The translations under genes were made by a program, and so were the position numbers. Of a DNA stretch of 64,000 nucleotides, positions 47,131-59,580 are shown piece after piece. The DNA is from Lunularia cruciata (taxonomy: Eukaryota; Streptophyta; Marchantiopsida; Lunulariales; Lunulariaceae), in the NCBI GenBank assembly GCA_948567375.1, contig OX419762.1, forward strand, positions 9,244,001-9,308,000, given 5' to 3'. Positions within the stretch are counted from its first letter, which is position 1; each line of letters starts with the position of its first letter. The notes beneath the pieces are model-generated. The model had not been told where the DNA came from and made no database searches. It saw only the letters and a list, made by a program, of their open reading frames with translations.

Positions 47131-47939
47131 CAACTATTGGTAATAGGTGATTGCCATAATTAACACTCAAGCGTCCTATCAAACTAGCTTTTGCATTGTA
47201 AGTATTATGACATTTGTCTTGCACATATAAAAATATATATTGTTGTTGATATAATACACCATAAAAGTAAAATTCATATATAAAGTCACCTATGAATTCC
47301 AAAGACACACAATTACCTCCCTGGTTGGTGGATACATTCCTCAACTCTAGATAGCCATCTACTCCAAGTATATGCTATGCATGGTGAGCAAAGATCAGAG
47401 GTTGGGAGCTATTGACTTCCATTTTTAGTTGTATATCTGCAATGTATATCAAATAAGGAGTGAACCAGTTATAGTGTCAAGTACATCAAGGATACAACCA
47501 TTGCCTTGAAAAACCACGGTGAGAGAAGGGGTAAAACATACCATATGCCATCCTCTTGAATAACTATCACACACCAACATGGTAGTAGCTCCACCTGAAG
47601 TGCCACATGACATACATCACAAGCATGCACATACAATTGCAAAGCTTAGGTCCATCATGCACTCAATGTTTGGGAGGTGGCATGACACACAATGTACACA
47701 TGATCCTTCCAAAAAATATCACATGTCCTTCCAACATAAAGACTCCACAAAGTAAAATCTCACGCACTCTCAAGATAGTGCGAACTGTAATCACGTCAAG
47801 AGTTGTTTGTGTAGTCTATTGTAGATATACATAATTATCTAAATGAAACCAATAGATTGATCAAGGGTCTATACCCTCCCTCCTTTAATATTGGCATAAT
47901 TTAAGGTATCTCTATGTTGAGTAATTACTTAGTTCTCAA

Positions 47940-49400
47940 AGGCAATCAGCATCATTCACCAAAAGATCCTACCAATTGAGAATGTGCTCAACCATACATA
48001 TAGATCATTTGAGTCCAAAACTATACCCAGATCACAACTATAGTTGTGGGTAAATTTGGATCTCATCCATAGAGTGAAAACTAGGGAGAGAAGGGTTTTA
48101 AGGAGGTTTACTGGCTGAACCAATAACCCATAGCCAACCAAGGTAATTGGACATCTCAATCTCCCAAGTTGCCTCTCTACAAACCATACTTATGTAATCC
48201 TCTCTTCACCATTTGAACTACTTTCTCTACTAAAACATTTGCCTTAGGGTGATCTTGGGAGGTAGTATGATGATCAATCAAGGCCTTGTCACACAAGACC
48301 TAGCACTTTCTTGAAAACTCTATACCTTGATCAATCAAGACCTCAGTTAGTGCACCAAAATAATTAAGAATCCAATCCAAAAATGAGTAAATTTTCCCTT
48401 CATTGGACTTTCAATAAGTATCACCAACTCAATCCACTTGGAGAAATGCTTCACCATAATCAAAACATATCAAATGATAACTTGCTACTAATGAAAAAGG
48501 TCTAGCAAGGTCTAAACTCCAATAGTAACTCAACCCCATAAGAAGTAGTGGATGTAACTATAGTGTATGAGCATAGAATGATACTCTAACTTTGTCATAA
48601 ACCACATATCTAGCAACAAACTATTTTACATTGGTCTGCATGTTGCACCAGCAATAATGACTGTAAAGTAAACTATATGTCCACTTTACTCCAAAGTTTC
48701 CTAGCTCCTCGTGAGCATGTCTATATAAATTGTGTCCTCTAATGATATCTTACTCAAAGATCCAAAGCACAAAAGACCTTTGTATGCCCAATCACATCAA
48801 AGATATATTCTAATGTAGGCATAGTATATCAAGCAGCCATTATACATAGGTTGATAGGATGATAATCTTCACATATTTTCTTATCCGTGTAGTTGCCACA
48901 CATATAATTCTAAGCTAGTATGACTATAGCTAAAGCATACTCTCCATGTGAAATTTCCACCAAATAAACCTCAAAAAAATCTCTTCTCTAGCTCTGAATC
49001 AAGGCTCTCTTCATGTGACTATACTTGCAAGGATGTTGAAAAGCTAATGTATCATTATTTAGTTCAATTCAAATACCATGTCCCTCCAAAATACCTAAGT
49101 CCTTCATACTAAAGGAAAAAATAACTTATAGAGCTCCTCAAGAACCTCCAAACTCTCCATCTTTCTCCTCTTGTAAGTTTGGGTCCAATGTTTGGCTCCC
49201 AAGTATCCTCTATAACTACCATAGAGGTGGAAGATGCATTGATTGGTTGCTACACAAGGAGTATATTTCCGTGCCCCTAGAGTAATAACCACTAGAGTTC
49301 CCAAACTTAGAAGAAAAACTCTTCTTTGGGAACAAGCTCCACACATCCTCTTGTTGTGTCCAAAATAGACCAAGGGTATATACCAAGTAGACCACTTTCA
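47940..49400 (-). pseudogene. Gypsy A integrase and pol N-side remnant
   Basis: Plus-strand text near 48245-48300 is the complement of the integrase segment DKxLIDHHTTSQDHP seen near 36000 in the other copy. The frame at 49104-49373 contains GAKHWTQTYKRRKMESLEVL, then EELYKLFF, matching sequence at 33755-33840. Between them the RT and RNase H are missing. No intact product. Confidence 0.7.
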
Positions 49401-50459
49401 CATTTGCTTTGTACCAAGAATACCATGCCTACTTAGTCTTATGCCCCTAGAATGTGCTTGAATCATCCCAAATAGGCATAGAGTTAACAATTGTCTAAAT
49501 GGTGATGCTTGTTAAATACATCTAACATTGCTCAATTACTCCAAGGTTAACAATCTAAGTCAAATAATTCAAGTTTGTAGCTTTACCTAACAACTAATAC
49601 TTGGATACCTCTACCATTGTTGACATGGTAGTAATACAAGTATGGAAACCCATCATGCACTCTCTCTCATTGGTATTGGGTTTCATCGATTGTTATACTA
49701 TGAGTGAAGACCAAGTCAAATACTTCCCTCACAATAAACATGGGAGGTTGGGACACTCAAAAATATTGAGTGTGGGTAAAGTAACTCTAGCTGCCCTACA
49801 AGCTTCACCACTACAACAGATGACCTATAAGCCACTCTCACCATCTGAGACTAGCACCTAGCGCCTAGCATCCAAAATATCATTGATAGTAAAGTATACT
49901 AGTTGTTGAATCATATGATGGGCAAACTATAAAACTTCTTTGGGTAAGAGGTTCATCCACCAAAGACAAAGACAATGTGCTTGAGATCTAACTCTTGTTA
50001 CATCCAATAACACTATAGGCCCAATCCAAGACTCGACTTGATGTGTACTTGTTATCACTCATGTGTGAGTGTCATCCACCAAAAAGGTATTCTCCAAATG
50101 TATGCTAGAGCAATTGTTTGATGAACTTAGAGATGTTGTAGTATACACAACATCTCCCTATACATATAAAAATGGAGATCCTACAAAAAATTTCCTTGGC
50201 TATCATGAGTATGTCTCTCATATGGTCATCACCAAATGAATAATATAATATCTCTCTAGATCCTAAAACTCCAAGAAGTAAATGTCTACTGGCAAGATGC
50301 TTTTGGTGACCCCTAATTGCTTACATCAGTATTAACTCACATACCAATATGCCAAATGTGCAACATTGTGTAGAAAGACTTGTCTAACTATCTCATCCCT
50401 CTCCACATACAAGTACCTATGAACATGTATGCCTACTAGCAATATCACATCTAGTCTAG

Positions 50460-50960
50460 TACTAAATGGTTATGTTCCAAGGACAAGAGAAACTCCAAGA
50501 GAAAAAAAAATTCCATTCCTCAATACTCCGATGCCCCAAAGGAGCACATTGTCTTTATTATATAGTAAAGAGGATCCACTAAAAGAGATCAACACCCTTG
50601 GATTAAATATATGGTGTGGTGATATATCAACAAGTTCCACCTTAGATTAGCTTCATGGATTAGTGACATATCAATCATTGTCCTTTTTGGTTGGTCAAAC
50701 AAATTTGACCAAAGGAAATTTTTAGAGAATCTTCTTATAAGAAGCTTAGAATAGCAAGGGGGAGGTATCATTAGAAAGATCTCAGCAAGACAAACAAGGA
50801 AGGAAAAGGCAATGCCTTTTCTACTAAGGGAGGAAGATTATGTTTTTGAGGCCTAATTCTTTTTTTAGGCTTCCAAAATTGTGTGTTTAGTTTTTAGTGT
50901 ACTTTTTACCTCTACCCTATTAGGAAGTATTGTTTTGTGGTATCTCTATCTGAGCTACTT
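50460..50960 (-). repeat. Dispersed repeat of about 490 bp, copy 2
   Basis: Reverse complement of 29515-30005, with roughly the same extent. It lies here on the pol side of family A's AGTCAGACTTCCC landmark, whereas in the other element it lies on the gag side, showing independent insertion. Confidence 0.65.
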
Positions 50961-52639
50961 AGATCATTGTATATAAAATTCCTAACAATTTTACCAAGCC
51001 AATTCTCATCTCTAGATAATATGTCTAACTACTAGTATTACATAATCCCACCAATAAATTCCAATAGGCATACTCTTCCCACTCAATATTCCCATGCAAT
51101 AGGTGTGGTCTAAAGAGGCAATAAGGTAACAAACTCTGGAGGATCATCCTCAAACTAGTTCATTGGTGGCACAAAGGCTCCACTCCAAGCTTGTTGCATC
51201 AACCTATCCACATGATGCTATAAATTTTCATTAGAACTCCACAATGGTATATCTAAGATGGATAGAATAACTCCACGCATACTCCAAATCTGAGTTATCT
51301 TCTTTGGTATTGGGGTATCCTCTGCTTGGCTGTTCTCTTCCAATAATTCACCAAGTTACATAATAAAACAAATAGAAGTTGACATTGATGGCATGATACT
51401 TCATTGTAGTAAGCCTACAGTAACACTACTAAAGAGTACAAGTAAGTAACATAGACATCTCTCATTTGATTGCCAATTTTCCAATACAAAGATGTCTCTT
51501 CCCAATGGTCAATATTGAAACCCATAAGGTATTACACTACTTCACCAACTAACACATCATTTGACTCTAATATTAGTGCAATGACATGTGTTGTCATCAA
51601 TTAGGTGACCAAGGTAAAGCTAGATAATGAGCTCTCCACATATGATGTAGAACCACTTCCTAAAGATGTTTGGATCTAAAATGGATATTTTTCAAAATAA
51701 ATCTTTTGTAGCCCAAGAATTGTAGCCTTTTTTAACATAAGGGAATACACACTAGAGTCTAATAAGACCTTTTAGTGTATAGATCTTCCTTGAAGGGTCA
51801 ACCAAACTGAAAATTTCACTCTAGTTGTCCACTATTACAACTCGAAGTGGAAACCTAGCTTGCTCAAATGCAAGTTTAGCAAATAACTCCTCCAACCTAA
51901 TAATTAATGCTTGCCATAAGCCATTGGTAGCCAAATAGATCTCATGCTCATCAACCAAGTTTACTTCATCATCAACCACCTTTGCACTAAAAACAGAAAC
52001 CCCACCATACTCTCAAAAATGGTGGTAACCAACTGGAATATTAAAGTTGGATCAACTGCCGACATAAACATGTCATTGGTTGAGAACAAAGGGAGTGTAT
52101 AAGCAATTCAACCACTTCTAATGTCTAGTCTATCACTTCAATGTCTAGTCTATCCTATGCTAGTCTATCCTATCCATCACCACTTGCCACACTTGCACTA
52201 GGACATCTAAAAACCATGGATGTCATTGTAGTACTTGGGGGAAGTCTGACTTATCTACAAACCTCCCCTCTTTGTAGGTCCAACTCCATCAATGCTCCTT
52301 TAAGCTCAAGAGCGCATACTACACTCTTAGTCATTTCATTATATGCATCAATCTATATTGATCTTCACATGAAGTTAAGGATATCTCTTTCATCAACATA
52401 AGAGGTGGAAGCCTTAGCACTTGAATATGATCCTCACTTAACTATAGTTATACCAGCCAATATCTACTTCAACTATTCAATCCAAGTAGCCATGGTTATA
52501 TCATAAGTAAGAGTAAGGATTGTGCCCCTACCAAGTGAGGGCCCTCTATTGCCATCTCTTCCACCTCACCATGACTTGTGGCTCTTCTACCTCCTACAAT
52601 ACCCACCATACTACTTTGTAACTTTGGATGTAAGTCAAA

Positions 52640-52780
52640 GCATCAATCATTAGCATGACCAAATCTATGGCAATGGTCACACTGCATTTGGGTTGGTTGA
52701 GGTGCTCTAAAGGTATCATGCACACTGCCTTGGGTTCAATTTCTCTTGTAGTGAGGTCCACCACAAGTCCAGCAAGCAAC
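52640..52780 (-). pseudogene. Gag zinc-knuckle pair of Gypsy A
   Basis: In one minus-strand frame the sequence reads CWTCGGPHYKRN followed by a TGA where the last cysteine is expected (C-x2-C-x3-H-x4-stop), then CDHCHRFGHAND, a stop and C (C-x2-C-x4-H-x4-C). These are the nucleocapsid RNA-binding knuckles of LTR retrotransposons. The Cys-to-stop change in the first one is a single-base event. Confidence 0.7.
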
Positions 52781-53049
52781 ACCAATCATTATAAATTGAT
52801 TAGAAATTGATGATAGAGGTCTAGGTGCACTAGGCACTCCACTCACTCTATAAGATTAGGGTTGTCTACCTTACCTTTAAAAGCTAACATAGTGTGGTGC
52901 ACTCTACTATACTCTAGAAGAAGTAAAAACTATGGATGAGGTCTCCCTACTAAATCCAAATGTCATTACTCTCTCTTGTATCACACTGAGCTCAATGTGC
53001 TTTGCCAAACCAAAGATCACCCCCAAAGTTGGTGAGATAACTTGTAGCA

Positions 53050-53660
53050 ATGTAGTATTTTGTATTGTATATCAAAATTCAGTATCTAATATCCCCTCCC
53101 AAAACTAGACAACTTAGGCCTTAGTAACTCCTTGAGTGAAAGTGATCATCCATTTCATACTAGTGTATGTCTTGCATAGACTCTCTCCAACCTTTTGCTA
53201 GAACTCTTGCACACTCTTTAGCTTGTCAATCTCCATTCCTTGGTAGTTCTAACTCTAGTAGTGGAAGAACTCAACCATTGAGTTAAAATTCCAACTATAC
53301 CTCCACTAAAATGGAGGTATTATTGCACCACCTCTTGCAATAATACCTCCACTCATAGTAGCATGATCTCCAATTAGTGCACCTTCGTTATATACACCAA
53401 CACTGCTAGAGCTAAAACTTATGGGTATTACCAATTGACCTTGGAAACCAAACTTGAAGTGTTGGAGATGGAATTCAAAGACCAATATTGTCTCCATAGC
53501 TCAATCTCCTCCAAGTAGGCTTTGCTAAAATCATGATAGTCATCCATAGATAGACTCTTTGAGTGTTGAAATAATCTCTTCCATGAAGGTTGTGAACAAA
53601 GTTGAGTTCTACATTTTTTATAGATCACACCAACTATCAATTTCTTGGATGAAATCATCT
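53050..53660 (-). pseudogene. Gypsy A gag remnant (minus copy)
   Basis: The minus strand at 53100-53290 reads as EIDKLKSVQEF, then KVGESLCKTYTSMKWMITFT, then QGVTKA, the same gag segment as 26954-27169 in the plus-strand element. Stops and small indels interrupt it. Confidence 0.65.
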
Positions 53661-54714
53661 AACTCAAGGGTACCCACTTTATTAGAGCAATTCTTTGGGC
53701 CTTGAGCCCCCTTAAATCTAATCAATGCTCCACAACAATAATGTGGATACAAAATGTGCATTCTTCATTGTATTAGATTTTTTATCAAGCTACAAATTGT
53801 AATCAAACTCCTGTCTCACTAAGACTTGAGATACATGGTGATACCAAGCTGCATTCTACATCAACCTATCGTGTATTGTAGCAAAATAACTTCTTGATCC
53901 CTGGAGAATTCTACCATGATAACATAGCCCAAACCACAATTGTAACCCCCAAGTACCACCAATAACCGGACATCACCCACTAATATTGACTAAGTATTTC
54001 TAACCATAAAATTTATACTACGGGATAGGACAACTTATAACCTGCCATCACAACACATACTCTCACGGTCTTTTGATCATCAGTTCTTGCCTCATTAGAG
54101 AGAAACAAAGATAACCTGACTAATCTTCACTCAAGCTTCACTAGCACGAGCACACCAAAGCACCAATGCTCTAAATATCATTGCACAAATAGGAAGTCAA
54201 GAATGGATGGGATACAATCACAAGGAGTCCAAACGCTAACACTCCATCTCACAAATCCAATCTGATTTACTCTATCACTATTTGATATTTGATATAATAG
54301 GAGCATCTATCTACTCCTACACTACAAAGATCACCAAGGATAGGATCAATTGTACTCTCTTAGCCAAAGTTATATGGGTATAGATAAGAGTCCATCAATC
54401 TCTAGGATAATAAAGTGTGTACTAATTGGCTAAAGCACTAGTCTAATAACTTGTGATCCAAGGTTCAAACCCTATAGCTCATACTATTGAGTGTGTGCTG
54501 ATTTTACCAAAAGACTACAAGAAAATGCTTTTTTGTTGACACTTCTAGACTTTTGTAGCCTCTTTAGCCCACAGCCCTATGCCTCAAAGCCTCATTACTC
54601 AAATTGACCTCAATTATGGGAAATTCAAGCAATGCTTCTACACACAATCCGCTCAATTATCAACTCGATGGGTCAGATCTGCAACGAACTCAACACACAA
54701 ACCACTGATTTGAC

Positions 54715-55060
54715 TCTTCACTTCTTCTATATAATCCGTAGATCACAACTTGAATCAAATCTCAAATATGAACACTTAACATTCAATATACATTGAAAAT
54801 AGGCTCTGATCACACCATCAGACCACACACTCTAGTTAAGAGGATCAAGGTGATGCTTATTGGTGTTTGTCCCTTGTAGCTAGAAGAAGTGCATAGAAAA
54901 CATAGAAGAAGTGAGCTCTCTAGAACTACAATTAGAGATATATTCCCTCTTGATCTGCCAAGAATCCAATGGTAGTTTCAATGTTGCGATCAATCAACCT
55001 AATACTAATACTAAGTATTCCTTGATTATTGAAAATATGATTACGACATAAACTAACATC
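54715..55060 (-). repeat. LTR (5' side) of the opposite-strand Gypsy A
   Basis: Partner of 46790-47130. Similarity is clear at both ends of the repeat and weaker in the middle, indicating an old insertion. Confidence 0.55.
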
Positions 55061-57455
55061 GGAGTTACATATTTCATGACATATATATTTCAATACAACA
55101 CGATTAGAAGAGTCAAATTAGGTGGTCATGAGCATCCTACTTAATGCTACTAGCCTCTGTGAAAGAAAGCACCCCAGAGAAAGAAAGACGAGCACGACTT
55201 TACGTGCTCGAGAGTATTGTGTTATATCTTCGTAGACCGAATGAAAAGGCCTTCACATGAACATGTTCATCTCACTTATATAGACTTTGACAATCATACC
55301 ATCTGTCTCTTCCCGTGATCTACAAAAGTAAAGCTCACTTACGTTACAAATCAACTGCACGGACAATGCCATTGACCACAAGCTCCTGATCAAATGTCGA
55401 CCACAATTGGCAGATCTGAAGGAAACGTAAGATTAAGACCATTGTGCGTAAAGTGGAGCCGACATATCTTCGACACTGAACTTGCGTTTCATGCACGAGA
55501 TGAGAAGAAAAAGCTGCGCCCCTGCCTTCGTTAGACCCGTCTGATTACTTTGGTGTTATCGAAAGGTACATGTGGACCACCGCTTTGTTTACTTCTATCC
55601 AATATGTTATCCTGGGTTTGGTCCCTCCCACCAAAAGTTGCAAATATAAGGTGAACTTTAAACCTCTGGTTGGTTAAATTACTGTAAATATTACGCACAA
55701 TATGTCTCATCGTGATCAGGAGCATGAGAGCGCATGATCAAAAAGAGCCAAAAGCATAATAACAATAAAATTAGGAGAAGAATGATTCCTGCATTAATGA
55801 AGGAATAATTCACTCGAATAATAAGTGGCTTGAATGGAACATTATGTCAAAGCCCACTAACAATTTGACGAATCATCATTCCCTATTAATTTTAGAAGAA
55901 TTCAACAGGTCCCTTGATCAAATTGCCACGGTAAATAATCACCATGGCCTCATTATAAGGAACCTGTTATCACTATGTTACTGGCACAAAAGAAGTATAA
56001 CATGAAAGCGAATGAACTAGAAGCGAATGTTGGCTTTGAATTCGATACTTGATCAGGAGACCTAAAACTACGGTACATCATGCGATGTCGAGGTGAAGGG
56101 CTTTTGAGAAGGTTTGAGAAGTGAATACCGTCTTTATACGCGTGTAACAGATGATAAACGGTAGATATCCAAAGGATCGCCTGTTGAAAGGATGATAGGC
56201 ACGACAGATATCAGATATGAACCGAGCCTCCTCTTGCATGTGTCGACCGCAGCTTGGCGTGCCAAACGACAGGATCCATTCAGCAGACCCCAAATGTATT
56301 GAACAGAGACGTTCTTCATCATGCTTTGTAAATAGGGTAAAGGGTGAAAACCTGATGCAGAGCGCACAAAAACCAAAGAGCTTCATGCTTTCAAACGAAT
56401 TTATGATTCGTGAGAAGTTGAACATGAAGGTTCTTCTCAGGCTTTTATCAAGAAGGGGACACAAGAAGTGGAGAAGAAAAAGTAAAATCACAGGACCCTC
56501 ATTCATAACGAAAGCTAAAGTTCGTGAAGGTTCATTGGTGGCCACTTTTCAGCAGTACTCTTCCGTACATAACTCCATGGAAGCACCAAACTATCAAAAG
56601 ATAACAAATACTCTGAAGGTCAAAGTGGCAGCTTACGCGGAACGTAACGATACACGCCGAATAACTAGTGAGAAACCTCGTACACGAGAAAACGGAAAAC
56701 GCGACCGTGAACACTGAAGGTGGGCTTGCTGACAAGAACAGGGAATCTTCCTTCCAACTGAAATACACAATAAAGTAAAACATGATGGCCCAATCCAATT
56801 ACTTGGTTAAATTTACATGACTGCAAATGCCTGGTGCATTGATATTCCAGCTTACTTTAGCTCTTGAGCCGGAAACAAACTACAGACCCTTACGCTTTCT
56901 CTGCCCTGACTTTATCATCTCAAACCCCCACCCCAAGTCTCCTTTTCTGACGATACTATAAAGTATAATACAAAATCATGATACTTGATATTTCATGAAG
57001 TTTATTTCATGATACTAAAGTAGATTACAGGCGTGGCATTTTACCGAATCTTCTCTTTTTATTGAGTCGAGGTAGACTAAGTCATGAGTACCATTCGAAC
57101 CTCGCAATACACATATCAGTAGACATATGACGTACAGTTCTGGAATATTATCTGTTTATCCCGCATATTGAAGCAGCCACTGCAGTTGATCATAACCAAG
57201 AGGAGAATTACTTCACGGACCCCGAGGGAAAGACTATTCTTAAACAAACATCGTGAGATTGACACTTGCCTTACTAGGAGATTAACGTCTGAGTCACACG
57301 ATTATTGGGAATAGGGGATTATATCATCCTGCTAAGTAATGTGCGTCAGACATCAAGACTTTAGATTATTCTCGGAAGATTCCCACATGGGCACAGTAGT
57401 TTGATTTCGGGAACAATATCCCACCATTGTGTGGAAGTATATATATTTTTTAATA
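55061..57455. other. No recognisable gene
   Basis: CpG-containing host-like DNA. A perfect 8-bp stem (CGAGCACG, loop ACTTTA, CGTGCTCG) lies at 55189-55210. Two frames overlap on opposite strands at 56078-56717 (155 and 166 codons); neither has a recognisable domain and one must be a shadow of the other, so neither is called. Confidence 0.4.
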
Positions 57456-57548
57456 GAAGGCGACCACCTAGAGAAAACGAAGGATGGGACGGCCCCCATC
57501 AAGCCTTACAAGGGAGAGAAAAAAAGGTAAAATGGGGCTAAGCCCCAA
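57456..57548 (-). mobile_element. Truncated LINE 3' end (93 bp)
   Basis: GAAGGCGACCACCTAGAGAA, then GAAGGATGGGACGG, then CATCAAGCCTTACAAGGGAG, then AAAATGGGGCTAAGCCCCAA: a well-preserved copy of the LINE 3' terminus including the palindromic GGGGCTAAGCCCC. A degenerate flanking pair (TTGTGTGGAAGTAT at 57427 and TTGAGTGGAACTTG at 57550) is only suggestive of a target duplication. Confidence 0.8.
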
Positions 57549-58143
57549 GTTGAGTGGAACTTGAGTTCTAAGAACTGTTGTGATGTACATTAGTGATGAG
57601 ATTGTCCAGGTAAGCGAACGTCTGAAAGATGTCCTCCGACAGAAGAATTAGAGGAGCACAAAACATTTAAAGTTACACATTACTGCAGGTGGGAATGGAA
57701 CATAAGAATCGGATTCCGTTGCTAAACATAACCTTAAGGACGTGACAGGCGACGAGGCGTACTCGAGAAGCACCGACACAAGCAAGGACGTTAATAGGGA
57801 GGAAGGACCCGTCCTTTAGCAGAAGAACGTGACGGGAATACGAAGAGTCTACTCAGAGCCGGTACAGAAAGCAGTACGAATCCAGGAGAAACAGGGTGAA
57901 GGAAATCTTAGGAAGCAAGACACCAGAATTTAGGGGATGGACCGTCATGATATGACCACGAGAGGCGGGTACTCCGACAAGTTACAACATGTCAACGATG
58001 AGGTGCCATCCCACGCGATCGGAGGAAAAGTCTTCTGCAACGGGAAAGACAATCGTTTGAGTACAGTGAGTAGTAAATCTCCGGTTTCCGCGCTCACGGG
58101 AGATGAGAACAGCCGGAAGGAAGCCACCCGCCGCAATGGAAGG
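57549..58143. other. Upstream region of the NSP2 gene
   Basis: CpG-containing DNA without a supported gene. Short frames around 57937-58217 on both strands overlap each other and have no recognised domain. It probably contains distal promoter sequence of the gene at 59581. Confidence 0.4.
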
Positions 58144-58153
58144 TATATATATA
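58144..58153 (+). promoter_or_regulatory. Candidate TATA box for NSP2
   Basis: TATATATATA is followed after about 45 bp by a pyrimidine patch (58195-58210), a common core-promoter arrangement in plants. A transcription start would be expected near 58175-58190. Only position and composition support it. Confidence 0.3.
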
Positions 58154-58342
58154 CATGACGCAGCGTACTGTTGGGTGGGGGCCTGTCCCGCGGTCTTTTC
58201 CTTTCTTTCTCAATCAAGGGTAGGACTGTTTGTTTGTCTCCGCTGGCAGCCGCACGTCCCGAAAGATTAGGGAGGAGTGTTTTTCCCTTGCGGTCCCTTG
58301 TGTTGTGATAGGACAGGTTGAAATTGCGGAACCCGAAGGTTG

Positions 58343-59463
58343 ATGTAATTTCTTTCTACTTTTACTTTCAGCGTATGCTCTTTGTCTTTTTGCACAGCTT
58401 TATGGAGGGGAGATTTGTAGGTACATAGGCAATCGCAAATTGTCTGTCTCGGGGATCGAGCTGAACAATTCGCAGCGACCACTCATCTGAGCCCTTCATT
58501 CTTCATATCTTCTTCTCCGCGCCCCTCTCACTTTACTCTCCACTTCGTCTTCTTCGTCGTCGTCGTCTGGTAGTTACCACCACCACTCGGTCAAGCTCCC
58601 GTCTCCCTTCTGCTCGTTCGAATTCGTTTGTTATCTTCTTCTATTCTTCGTCGTCTTCGTCTTCAACCAAGTCAGAAATTTTCATTCCCTTGGAGAGAAG
58701 ATCCAACTGCGGGTGGGGTGGGATAAGAAGAAAGAGAACTGGGTTAGAGCAGTCGGATTCTTGATAATCGGCTAGCTGGCCAGCAGCAGCAGCTAGCTAG
58801 AAACAGCTCAAGGCTGTGAGCATCTTGCTCTCTTTGTTTTGGAACGAGTTGTCGGATCATTGGACCACCGTGCCCCGGTACTCATTCTACTTCATGCCTA
58901 GCAGCAGCAGCAGAAGAAGAAGAAGAAAGCAGGAAAGAGAAGCCCTGTCCTCAGTGCTAGTAGCTCCACTTACGTTGGATTCCAAGGCTGCGACACCGGT
59001 GGAAAATTTACTCTCCTGAGGCAAGATCCCGATCAGGAGTGACAGAACTGAACACACGGTACTACTACTACTACTACTTGTCTGCCAGGAGCACTTCGAT
59101 GTTTAATCTATGCTGAGGCTCGACTTAACCAGGTTGGGACGACAGCAGACGACTTACTTCCTCGAGTTTGTCATGAATTGCAAGGAAATGCTCTGACGGC
59201 ATTTGGAATGAACTTCAGCAACATCGTCAATTTCATCATGCGGGTCACCTCATGTTAAGAGGAGACGAGGTTCTGGAAAACAGTTCTCAGGGATCAGGAA
59301 GTGAGGACAAAGAGCCAAAGCAGTGAGTTTCAAATCCTCGGAGTGTCAATTCACAGATAGGAGGTTGGCGCTGAAGCAACTCAACACAGGAGGTGGTGAA
59401 TCAAAGTTATGTCAGCCTCTGTGTCTAAATTTGGTAAATTTTGCTAGAGGATTAATGCCTTAG
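58343..59463 (+). promoter_or_regulatory. Long NSP2 leader with many upstream ORFs
   Basis: If transcription starts near the candidate TATA box the leader is about 1.4 kb. It holds at least nine ATG-initiated uORFs: 58343-58348 (ATGTAA, a minimal start-stop), 58375-58428, 58894-59019 (41 codons, serine- and arginine-rich N-terminus), 59099-59116, 59173-59196, 59208-59258, 59252-59326, 59409-59447 and 59455-59463. CT/CGTCGT-rich tracts occur at 58490-58680 and a TAC triplet run at 59060-59077. uORFs commonly lower translation of the main ORF. A 5'-UTR intron could remove some of them; none was proven. Confidence 0.45.
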
Positions 59464-59580
59464 TATAACTGTCCTTCGAACAGTTGCCAATAATCCGTAA
59501 TTGTGGACACAGACCCAGTACCCAAGGTTGTCGTGGACATTATCCAATCCAGAGGGTGAATCCATTTGAATTGTGGTAGA

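Larger units (their letters stand above)
46790..55060 (-). mobile_element. Ty3/Gypsy family A element in opposite orientation, RT/RNase H deleted
   Basis: LTR-like direct repeats at about 46790-47130 and 54715-55060 enclose, in minus-strand order, gag (53660-53050), two zinc knuckles (52780-52640), a middle region (52.5-51 kb) with an inserted dispersed repeat (50960-50460), the pol N-terminal side (49400-48800) and integrase (48650-48000). It aligns piecewise with the plus-strand family A element at 24.3-37.6 kb. The RT and RNase H portion is absent: the junction near 48725-48760 fuses sequence equivalent to about 34205 directly to sequence equivalent to about 35585. It is therefore non-autonomous and much mutated. 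Confidence 0.78.

Noticed and set aside
56078-56717. Two overlapping frames on opposite strands (155 and 166 codons)
   Set aside because: They overlap almost completely in antisense and neither shows a known motif or a believable gene structure.
57427-57563. TTG.GTGGAA.T pair as target duplication of the 57456 LINE fragment
   Set aside because: Too degenerate, and not directly adjacent to the left end of the element.
59566-59580. Upstream TTG as start of the NSP2 ORF
   Set aside because: Plant translation starts at ATG; the first in-frame ATG is 59581, with an in-frame stop at 59557.
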